Source: a bacterium
GTDB taxonomy: Bacteria; Patescibacteriota; Minisyncoccia; Moranbacterales; DUUL01
Length of the DNA stretch: 5,807 nucleotides
NCBI GenBank assembly: GCA_030641245.1
Contig: DAOWHU010000018.1
Span: forward strand, 1 to 5,807
Direction of reading: 5' to 3'
The notes beneath the pieces were generated by a model, which searched no databases, was not told the DNA's origin, and saw only the letters and a list, made by a program, of their open reading frames with translations. Shown here one piece after another: positions 1 through 5,479 of this stretch. Each line of letters starts with the position of its first letter. The first letter of the stretch is position 1. Position numbers and translations under genes: made by a program.

Positions 1-2
1 AG

Positions 3-1274
3 AAGAGTTTCGTTCAAGATCAAAAAGCAATTCAAACTGAAAAGGTCAATGAAATTCTTCAAAAGGCTTTGAGTGGAGAAAATTTCGTGGAACTTGCTAG
101 AGAAAATTCTGAAGATATTAGTAATTCTGAAGAGGGAGGGGATTTGGGTTTCTTTAAAAAGGACGATATGGTAGAAGAATTTTCTCAGGCTGTTTTTAGT
201 GATGATTTACAAAATGGAGAAATTTATCCGAAAATAGTTGAAACTGAATTTGGACTTCATATTATTAAAAAGGAAGATGAGAAAGAAGTTGATGGAAAGA
301 AACAAATTAAAGCTTCTCACATTCTGTTACTTATTTTAGACGAAGAGCGTCTTTTGGAACAAAAACGTCAATCTTTTAAAGACACTGGTTTAACCGGTCA
401 GCAACTTGAAGAGTCACAGCTAAGGTTTAATCAGCAGACCAATCAATCAGAAGTTGGGTTGGTTTTCAATGACGAAGGCAAGGACCTTTTCAAAGAGATA
501 ACCGAGAGAAACCAAGGTAATCCAGTCGCTATTTATTTAGATGAAAGAATTATTAGCGCTCCCATTGTTCAGTCCGTTATCAGAAATGGAGAGGCTGTGA
601 TTAGTGGAGATTTCAATATCCAAGAAGCTCGGGAATTAGTTCAAAGGTTAAACGCCGGGGCTTTACCAGTTCCTATAAATTTAATTAGTCAACAAAGCAT
701 TGGCCCAACTCTGGGCAAAATATCTCTAGAAAAAAGTCTCAAGGCTGGTTTGATCGGGTTGGTGGCAGTCAGTATTTTTATGATTTTATATTATCGTGTA
801 CTCGGTTTGATTTCAGTTATTTCATTGACTTTCTATACTGCCCTAATGGTCTCGATTTTTAAAGTTTCGGCGGTTACTCCATTTTCAATAACGTTAACTT
901 TATCAGGAATTGCGGGATATATTTTGTCGGTTGGAATGGCGGTTGATGCTAATATTTTGATTTTTGAAAGAATTAAAGAGGAGATTAGAAGTGGAAAAAG
1001 TTTACGAGTGGCGGCTGATGAGGGGTTCAAGAGAGCTTGGCCATCGATTAGAGACGGTAATGTCTCGACCATAATCACAGCTTTGATTTTGATAATGTTG
1101 GGAGCTGGATTTATTAAAGGTTTTGCGTTAACATTGATGATAGGAGTATTAATTTCAATGTTTACTGCGATTGTGGTAACTCAGATGATTTTGAAATTTA
1201 TCTTGATAGAACGATTTGAAAAATATCAATTTTTATTTATAGCCGGAAAAAAGTTAAGAAAAAATAAAAAATAA
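3..1274 (+). CDS. secD: Protein translocase subunit SecD with internal parvulin-type PPIase segment (5' end outside window)
   Basis: SecD is a membrane subunit of the Sec export machinery that uses proton motive force to help pull secreted proteins out on the far side of the membrane. The frame is open from the window edge (423 residues visible), so the TTG at 69 is only an internal codon. Visible residues 27-90 resemble the C-terminal two thirds of a parvulin (PpiC) domain: GGDLGFF at 45-51 and FGLHII at 83-88. ASHILL at 104-109 looks like the first strand of another parvulin unit. Typical SecD then resumes: TGLTG at 128-132, FNDEGKDLF at 155-163, NAGALPVP at 217-224, GPTLG at 234-238. Five membrane helices follow (about 247-263, 267-286, 294-321, 355-374, 375-397), including AVDANILIFERI at 313-324, and a Lys-rich tail. 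SecD identity is very secure; the parvulin assignment is strong. No secF follows. Confidence 0.95.
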   Translation, partial: KSFVQDQKAIQTEKVNEILQKALSGENFVELARENSEDISNSEEGGDLGFFKKDDMVEEFSQAVFSDDLQNGEIYPKIVETEFGLHIIKKEDEKEVDGKKQIKASHILLLILDEERLLEQKRQSFKDTGLTGQQLEESQLRFNQQTNQSEVGLVFNDEGKDLFKEITERNQGNPVAIYLDERIISAPIVQSVIRNGEAVISGDFNIQEARELVQRLNAGALPVPINLISQQSIGPTLGKISLEKSLKAGLIGLVAVSIFMILYYRVLGLISVISLTFYTALMVSIFKVSAVTPFSITLTLSGIAGYILSVGMAVDANILIFERIKEEIRSGKSLRVAADEGFKRAWPSIRDGNVSTIITALILIMLGAGFIKGFALTLMIGVLISMFTAIVVTQMILKFILIERFEKYQFLFIAGKKLRKNKK

Positions 1275-1285
1275 AACAAAAGAAT

Positions 1286-1293
1286 GGAGGTGG
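1286..1293 (+). promoter_or_regulatory. Strong Shine-Dalgarno sequence for the 73-residue membrane protein
   Basis: GGAGGTGG lies 6 bases before the ATG at 1300. It is the only near-perfect ribosome binding site I see in the window; the other starts rely on overlap or have weak or no upstream purine-rich motifs. It fixes the start of the small gene and suggests strong independent translation inside the operon. Confidence 0.8.
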
Positions 1294-1299
1294 TATTAG

Positions 1300-1521
1300 A
1301 TGACTAGTTTCCATAAAATGTTAGCAGATAGTTTTTTTGTTGTGGCTTGTTTGGCTATTTTCGCAGCTATGACCGGTTGGTTGGTTGCGGATATTTGGTT
1401 GGCTTCAACTCAATGGTTATTAATTGGTATTTTTGCTGTTTTAGTAGCTATTTATACTAAATTAAGCGCTAAAGAAGATGAAAAAATAATGAAAAAACAT
1501 AAAGCTAATAAGAAAAAATAA
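1300..1521 (+). CDS. Small two-helix membrane protein of unknown function (73 aa)
   Basis: I do not recognise a named family. The protein has two hydrophobic segments, about residues 8-30 and 38-52, joined by a short Trp-rich stretch (GWLVADIWLASTQW, residues 26-39). A highly charged Lys-rich tail (about 56-73) follows. This predicts a helical hairpin in the inner membrane with both ends on the same, probably cytoplasmic, side by the positive-inside rule. The start is well supported by the Shine-Dalgarno at 1286-1293. It begins 25 bp after secD, with no terminator between them, and its stop overlaps the next ATG by one base (TAATG). A role as a small accessory of the translocase or envelope is possible from position alone. 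Confidence 0.85.
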   Translation: MTSFHKMLADSFFVVACLAIFAAMTGWLVADIWLASTQWLLIGIFAVLVAIYTKLSAKEDEKIMKKHKANKKK

Positions 1522-2204
1522 TGAAAAAGGAGAAATTAGCTATTTTTGATATTGATGGAACAATCTTTCGGAAGAATTTGCACTTTGAACTGCTTACTGA
1601 GTTGGTTTATTCCGAGGTGTTCAAAAAAACTACTCGGGAACAAATAACTAATTTGTATGGTAACTGGGTTAATCAAAGACATACCTACGAGCAACATCGA
1701 GATAAGATGGTGAGTCTTTATAGAGAGAACCTAGTTGGCTGTCGAAAAAAAGACATAAAAAAGGTAGCTCAGAAAGTAGTTAATTTAAATGCTCAAAGAG
1801 TTTATATTTTCACTAAAGGACTAATAGAAGAGCTTCGAGAGGATTACTATTTAATTATTATTTCTGGTTCCCCAATTGAAATTGTTGGCGAGTATGCCAA
1901 GAATTTTGAGTTTGATAAATTCTTTGGTAGTGTTTATGAGTTGGACAAAAAAAGCTTCTATACTGGAGAAGAAGTTTCTGTCCCAGTTTGGGATAAAGGT
2001 AAAGTGATAAAAGATTTCGCAAAAAAAGAAGGATTCTCTTTGAAAGGTTCAGTCGGGGTTGGCGATACTGAATCAGATGCCAAGTTTCTTAAATTAGTCG
2101 AAAGACCAATTGCCTTTAATCCCAATCAAAACTTAAAAGCTATTGCTGAGTTTGAAAATTGGGAAATCGTAGTAGAGAGAAAAGACGTAATATATAAGAT
2201 CTAG
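1521..2204 (+). CDS. HAD superfamily subfamily IB phosphatase (SerB-like)
   Basis: This is a cytoplasmic phosphomonoesterase-type protein of 227 residues, normal for HAD-IB (PSPase-like) enzymes. All four HAD motifs are present: FDIDGT at 9-14 (nucleophile D10, acid/base D12), ISGS at 114-117 (S115), a Lys in DKGK at 158-161, and GDTESD at 181-186, whose Asp residues would hold Mg2+. The helical cap lies between motifs I and II (about 18-100). The tail RPIAFNPNQNLKAIA (195-209) has the family's usual NP..L form. Substrate cannot be read from sequence; phosphoserine, a sugar phosphate or a lipid head-group phosphate are all possible. No Shine-Dalgarno is evident. The start overlaps the previous stop (TAATG), so translation is probably coupled to the small membrane protein. 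Confidence 0.9.
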   Translation: MKKEKLAIFDIDGTIFRKNLHFELLTELVYSEVFKKTTREQITNLYGNWVNQRHTYEQHRDKMVSLYRENLVGCRKKDIKKVAQKVVNLNAQRVYIFTKGLIEELREDYYLIIISGSPIEIVGEYAKNFEFDKFFGSVYELDKKSFYTGEEVSVPVWDKGKVIKDFAKKEGFSLKGSVGVGDTESDAKFLKLVERPIAFNPNQNLKAIAEFENWEIVVERKDVIYKI

Positions 2205-2207
2205 AGT

Positions 2208-2324
2208 ATGCATTTATTTTTTGAATTTTTCATTGGAAGGATGTTGTGGATATGGATGCCACTCTATTCTTTGTACCGGGTAATAAAAGACATTATAGAA
2301 ATTGATCTAAAGATAGATGATTAA
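2208..2324 (+). CDS. Candidate small protein (38 aa) filling the HAD-VanZ gap
   Basis: An ATG three bases after the HAD stop opens a 38-codon frame that runs across the whole gap and ends at TAA inside the VanZ gene, overlapping it by 8 bp. The product starts MHLFFEFFIGRMLWIWMPLY, an aromatic, hydrophobic stretch that could be one membrane helix, and ends in an acidic amphipathic tail (DIIEIDLKIDD). Its exact fit between neighbours, in a run where nearly every other junction also overlaps or abuts, is the main support; 38 stop-free codons alone are only mildly unlikely in AT-rich DNA. No clear ribosome binding site is present. I know of no named family. It might instead be a leader or spacer. 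Confidence 0.55.
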   Translation: MHLFFEFFIGRMLWIWMPLYSLYRVIKDIIEIDLKIDD

Positions 2325-2718
2325 AAAAGAAAAGTATTTTGCGGTTTTTACTTATTATTATTTACCCGCCCTTTTGTGGATGGGTTTAATTTTTTACCTT
2401 TCTTCTATTCCGGGTTTAAAATCCGGAGCGTCATTATCGACTGAAATAGTTTTACGAAAAATAGCTCATATTTTTGAATATTTTATTTTAACCTTATTTT
2501 TCTGGAGAATCTTTTATTATCACTTGCGTTTCTCATTACTAAGAGCTAGCCTTTTAGCTTTTCTGAGTTGCATTGCCTATGCTGTTAGTGACGAGATGCA
2601 TCAGTTTTTTATCGAGGAGAGAACCGGTCGTTTTGTAGATGTTTTAGTTGATGGCATAGGAGTCTTGACGGGAGTTTTAATTGGAAGTTTTTTTTCAAAA
2701 ATTAAAAAAGACGAATGA
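2317..2718 (+). CDS. VanZ-like family membrane protein
   Basis: A 133-residue integral membrane protein, a usual length for single-domain VanZ-like proteins, with about four helices (roughly 12-30, 50-68, 75-91, 107-126). The family signature is complete: SSIPG at 29-33, RKIAHIFEY at 47-55, YAVSDEMHQFF at 88-98, and R105 with two Asp residues (D108, D112) before the last helix. VanZ was named for low-level teicoplanin resistance, but the biochemical function of most members is unknown; the conserved polar residues cluster at one membrane face. Start chosen at the ATG at 2317, overlapping the upstream small ORF; its stop shares bases with the next start (ATGA). Its tight pairing with a lipid-carrier sugar transferase homologue suggests an envelope glycan or lipid role, which is inference. 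It should not be read as evidence of antibiotic resistance. Confidence 0.9.
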   Translation: MIKKEKYFAVFTYYYLPALLWMGLIFYLSSIPGLKSGASLSTEIVLRKIAHIFEYFILTLFFWRIFYYHLRFSLLRASLLAFLSCIAYAVSDEMHQFFIEERTGRFVDVLVDGIGVLTGVLIGSFFSKIKKDE

Positions 2719-3722
2719 ATTGGCTGATATTTTTTTTGATGGCTTTTGCCTTATCAAGTGGATTGAGTTTTGGTTTGGTGAATTGGTCAAAAAATAAATC
2801 TAAAAATTTTTTTAGAGTCGGAGGGATAGCAATTATCTCTTCTTTCATTATGGTTTTTTTAATTGTCTCAGAGATTGTAATTACTTCTCAACTGACTGCA
2901 GTTTTAGTTGGTTCAATTGCAATTTTAATTTTTGGGTTTTGGGATGACATTAAAAGTTTTAATTGGAAAACACAAATATTGTTTCAATTGTTTTTAGCTT
3001 TAATTCTAGTTTGGTTTGGTTTTGAAATTAATTTAATCTCGTTTTCCGGAAAAGAATTGTTGAAATTGGATTATTGGAATTTAGTTTTATGGGGTAAGTC
3101 ATTTTCTATCATTAGTAGTTTATTTATAGGTTTTTGGTTGGTTGGGATTATCAACGTCGTTAATTGGCTGGATGGTTCGGATGGTTTATTATCAATGGCT
3201 GGGGTCTTATCTTTATTAGCGGTTTTCTTAGTTAGTTTAAGACCAGAAGTTAATCAGCCAGCCTTGGCGATTATCAGTTTAATCGGAATCGGATCCTTGT
3301 CTGGATTCTTTATTTTTAATTTTCCTTCAGCTAAAATCGAAGCCGGAACGAGTGGCAGTTATTTTGTGGGTTTTTTGTTGGCGACTTTGGCTATTATTGC
3401 GGGAACAAAAATAGCGACGACAATGGTAATTTTAATTTTGCCAGTTACAGATTTTGTTTGGGTGATAATTGAGAGAGTCAGAGAGAAGCAATCAATATTT
3501 GAAAAGGACAATAAAAAAAGACACCTGCATTATAAATTATTAAAAATGGGCTTTTCCCCAAAGCAGGTTTTATTAGGATATGCTCTTTTTTTGAGTCTGG
3601 CCTTACTGATAAGTTTTTTCGTCGTTAATCAGACTCAGAAGATTTTGCTATTAGTGATAGAATTTATTATGATTTTATTATTTATGTCGAAAGGAAAATT
3701 AATTTTAAAAAAATGGTTTTAA
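2715..3722 (+). CDS. MraY/WecA-superfamily glycosyl-1-phosphate transferase homologue
   Basis: Members of this superfamily (glycosyltransferase family 4) transfer a sugar-1-phosphate from a UDP-sugar to undecaprenyl phosphate on the cytoplasmic membrane face, starting peptidoglycan, teichoic acid or O-antigen synthesis. At 335 residues with about ten hydrophobic segments, this fits the WecA/TagO branch better than MraY. Visible motifs are RVGGIAI at 34-40, FWDD at 75-78 (D77, D78), NWLDGSDGL at 150-158, and RHLHYKLL at 269-276 in the last cytoplasmic loop. Oddities: the usual GDxGS reads GTSGS at 211-215, so the third catalytic Asp is Thr; HxHH reads HLHY; and the first cytoplasmic loop is short. 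Activity is therefore uncertain, although other motifs are well kept. Overlap with VanZ (ATGA) and a 10-bp overlap with the DUF192 gene indicate coupled translation. Confidence 0.9.
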   Translation: MNWLIFFLMAFALSSGLSFGLVNWSKNKSKNFFRVGGIAIISSFIMVFLIVSEIVITSQLTAVLVGSIAILIFGFWDDIKSFNWKTQILFQLFLALILVWFGFEINLISFSGKELLKLDYWNLVLWGKSFSIISSLFIGFWLVGIINVVNWLDGSDGLLSMAGVLSLLAVFLVSLRPEVNQPALAIISLIGIGSLSGFFIFNFPSAKIEAGTSGSYFVGFLLATLAIIAGTKIATTMVILILPVTDFVWVIIERVREKQSIFEKDNKKRHLHYKLLKMGFSPKQVLLGYALFLSLALLISFFVVNQTQKILLLVIEFIMILLFMSKGKLILKKWF

Positions 3723-4195
3723 AAACAAAAATAAAAAAAATATTATCAAATCCAGTTTGGGTGGTAATTTCGATAGTTGTCGTCTTGATGTTGTTTAGTG
3801 TTTTGCAAAAACAAGATGTTTGCAATTCTTTTCGATCAAATGCTAGAATTGAAATAGTGGAGAAGTCTACCTGGAAAATTAAGGTAGTTCAATCCTCGGA
3901 AGATACTTATGGCGGGTTAAGTAAAGCTAAGTCTTTGCCCTCAAAGAATGGAATGCTTTTTCTTTACAGCCGGATGAGTGCCTCTCCACATGTTATGAGG
4001 GATATGAATTTTGATCTAGATTTTATATTTTTGAGAGATAATAGAATAGTCTTTATTAAAGAAAAAATCTCCAAAGATTTTAAGGGGGTGATTCAATCGT
4101 TGTTAGATTGTAATCAGGTTTTAGAAATTAATGCTGGGGAGGTTGAGAAATTTGGGATTGAAGTAGGGGACGAGATGAAATTTATTAATAAATAA
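3713..4195 (+). CDS. Membrane-anchored DUF192 family protein
   Basis: Residues 1-11 are basic and 13-30 form one hydrophobic helix with no clear signal-peptidase or lipobox site, so this is probably an N-terminally anchored protein with its domain outside the membrane. Residues about 45-158 follow the DUF192 pattern: YGGLSKAKSLPSKNGMLFLY (66-85), DLDFIFLRDNRIVFI (101-115), VLEINAGEVEKFGIEVGDE (136-154). The family's usual FWMKNT segment is altered here (HVMRDM, 93-98), losing the aromatic Trp. DUF192 proteins are small beta-rich, generally uncharacterised and often exported. It starts inside the end of the transferase gene (10-bp overlap) and is the last gene of the run before the hairpin at 4263-4286. 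The next in-frame Met is in the membrane helix, so the ATG at 3713 is preferred. Confidence 0.87.
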   Translation: MVLKTKIKKILSNPVWVVISIVVVLMLFSVLQKQDVCNSFRSNARIEIVEKSTWKIKVVQSSEDTYGGLSKAKSLPSKNGMLFLYSRMSASPHVMRDMNFDLDFIFLRDNRIVFIKEKISKDFKGVIQSLLDCNQVLEINAGEVEKFGIEVGDEMKFINK

Positions 4196-4204
4196 ATCTG
4201 ATGA

Positions 4205-4344
4205 ATTTCAAAGCTCAAAATCCAAATTATTCTAAATCAAAAATAAAGCCTAAAATTCAAATATCCGCCCGTTAGGGCGGATTTTTAGTCATTTGACATT
4301 AGGATTTGATTTGGAACAATTTGGAGTACTTTGGATTTTGAAAT
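4205..4344. repeat. Long imperfect palindrome (repeat-like intergenic element)
   Basis: The left arm (4205-4262) and the reverse complement of the right arm (4291-4344) match closely for most of their length. Both begin ATTTCAAA, share a 21-base block matching at 19 positions (TCCAAATTATTCTAAATCAAA against TCCAAATTGTTCCAAATCAAA), and end in CAAAT next to the GC-rich core hairpin at 4263-4282. Arm spacing differs by small gaps, and an 8-base stretch (4283-4290) lies only on the right. The low-complexity AAATCCAAA style resembles dispersed intergenic palindromes reported in many bacterial genomes, but copy number cannot be judged from one copy. It lies between two convergent genes. Confidence 0.7.
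4263..4286 (+). terminator. Rho-independent terminator of the plus-strand operon
   Basis: ATCCGCCC (4263-4270) and GGGCGGAT (4275-4282) form a perfect 8-bp stem with a GTTA loop, followed by a T-run to 4286. It stands 67 bp after the DUF192 stop, and its GC content contrasts sharply with the AT-rich surroundings. Read on the minus strand, the stem is followed by a weaker T-containing stretch (ATTTGAATTTT), so it may also serve the convergent DHH gene. Confidence 0.8.
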
Positions 4345-4354
4345 AATTTTTTTG

Positions 4355-5479
4355 CTAGAATCCATTTTCCATCATCGTTTTAAATAAACTTTTTTCTGCC
4401 TCGATCAGATTTTTTTCTCCAAAATTTATTTCTAATGTTTGACTAAAGTTTTCAATTTCATAAGCTTCGGTCATAATCTTCATCTTTTTTTCATCAACGA
4501 TTTTTAGTAGCACGATTGTCTCGTGTTCTTTATTAACGTAGATAATTATACAGGTTTGGTTTTGAGGAAAGCTTTTCTGAAGCTCCTCTAATACCAAAGA
4601 AACATCCTCTTCGCTAGAAGAACTTTGTGCAAAATCTTCCTGAGAGACTAGGGACCAAATAACTTTTCGTTCTTTGTCCCAATTTAATCGAGCCATAATT
4701 CGTCCCCATAATTTCAAAAAAGACAACTCTTTAGTTCGGTATAAATATCTCATAATCGTAGGTTGATCGGCTTCGTATTTCATTAACTTGGCTGACAAAT
4801 CCATGGCCTTAGGAGAAGTGGTTGGGATTTGAAAACTCTCAGTAGCGGCGATTATTCCCGTTAATAAGGCCTGGGCGATTTTTTTATCGATTAGCTCCGA
4901 ATAATTTTCTAAAATTAGATCGGCTAAAATTTCTCCGATTGAAGAAGCCGTATTTTCAACAATATTAACTTGTCCATAATTTTCGTTCTTTGGGTCATAG
5001 TCAATGTTGATTTTAGGTACCTCAAAAAATAGGTCGGTGTTATTTAAATAGACATCTTGAAGTTGCTCTAAAGAAGGAGAGCCGACGATTATGATTAAAT
5101 CAAATTTGAACTTAGCAGGAACGAATGAAAAATCTTTAGGGTTGATAGCTCCTTTTTCAGGGGTGATGTGGACAATATATTCAGTTTCTTTTTCTTCGGT
5201 TTTGACGTTGATAATTTTATTTTCTTTGGTACTGAATATTAATTGGAAATCTCGAGACCCAGCTAAATCATCAATCGTTTTGATGGGCTTAGGAAGAAAA
5301 GAAATTTTAATAGAATCTTTTTTGGTGGAGAATAGAGTGGCATTTTTCTCCATTTTCTCCAACAAATAAATTAGTGCAAATGATGAGGTTTTTACATCGA
5401 TTGAGTTTTCGGGAGAAATAATTAAAATTTCTTTTGATTTTTTTATTATTTTTTTGAAATCTTCAAGCGAATTTAACAT
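4355..5479 (-). CDS. Degenerate DHH/NrnA-fold protein, probably lacking phosphoesterase activity
   Basis: The 374-residue chain follows the layout of DHH-family phosphoesterases such as NrnA (oligoribonuclease/pAp phosphatase) but lacks their catalytic residues. The N-terminal motif, normally SHxNPDGDAIGS, reads SPENSIDVKTSS (22-33). The second-motif Asp is Gly (IVGSPS, 131-136). The DHH motif reads DYD in NIDYDPKNENYG (158-169). The DTG-type motif reads AATESF (211-216). Fold-defining stretches remain: VENTASSIGEILADLI (174-189) and ALLTGIIA (204-211). A C-terminal region (about 255-374) sits where DHHA1 would be, but its Gly-rich GGGH nucleotide-binding motif is absent; FGEKNLIEAE (353-362) may mark the equivalent end. 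The frame is intact, so loss of function looks selected rather than recent decay. No good Shine-Dalgarno precedes the ATG at 5479. A binding or structural role is inferred only. Confidence 0.8.
   Translation of the reverse strand: MLNSLEDFKKIIKKSKEILIISPENSIDVKTSSFALIYLLEKMEKNATLFSTKKDSIKISFLPKPIKTIDDLAGSRDFQLIFSTKENKIINVKTEEKETEYIVHITPEKGAINPKDFSFVPAKFKFDLIIIVGSPSLEQLQDVYLNNTDLFFEVPKINIDYDPKNENYGQVNIVENTASSIGEILADLILENYSELIDKKIAQALLTGIIAATESFQIPTTSPKAMDLSAKLMKYEADQPTIMRYLYRTKELSFLKLWGRIMARLNWDKERKVIWSLVSQEDFAQSSSSEEDVSLVLEELQKSFPQNQTCIIIYVNKEHETIVLLKIVDEKKMKIMTEAYEIENFSQTLEINFGEKNLIEAEKSLFKTMMENGF

Noticed and set aside
69..71. TTG as the start codon of the SecD reading frame
   Set aside because: The same frame is open back to the window edge and the upstream residues continue the parvulin segment, so the gene begins outside the window.
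833..1078. 81-codon minus-strand frame inside secD
   Set aside because: It lies antisense to the highly conserved SecD membrane domain and has no recognisable product of its own.
2317..2718. VanZ-like gene as a glycopeptide resistance determinant
   Set aside because: No vanA-type ligase or other van genes are present, and VanZ-like proteins are widespread without resistance roles.
5091..5369. 92-codon plus-strand frame inside the DHH-fold gene
   Set aside because: It is antisense to a longer frame with clear family features; its hydrophobic translation follows from the opposite strand.
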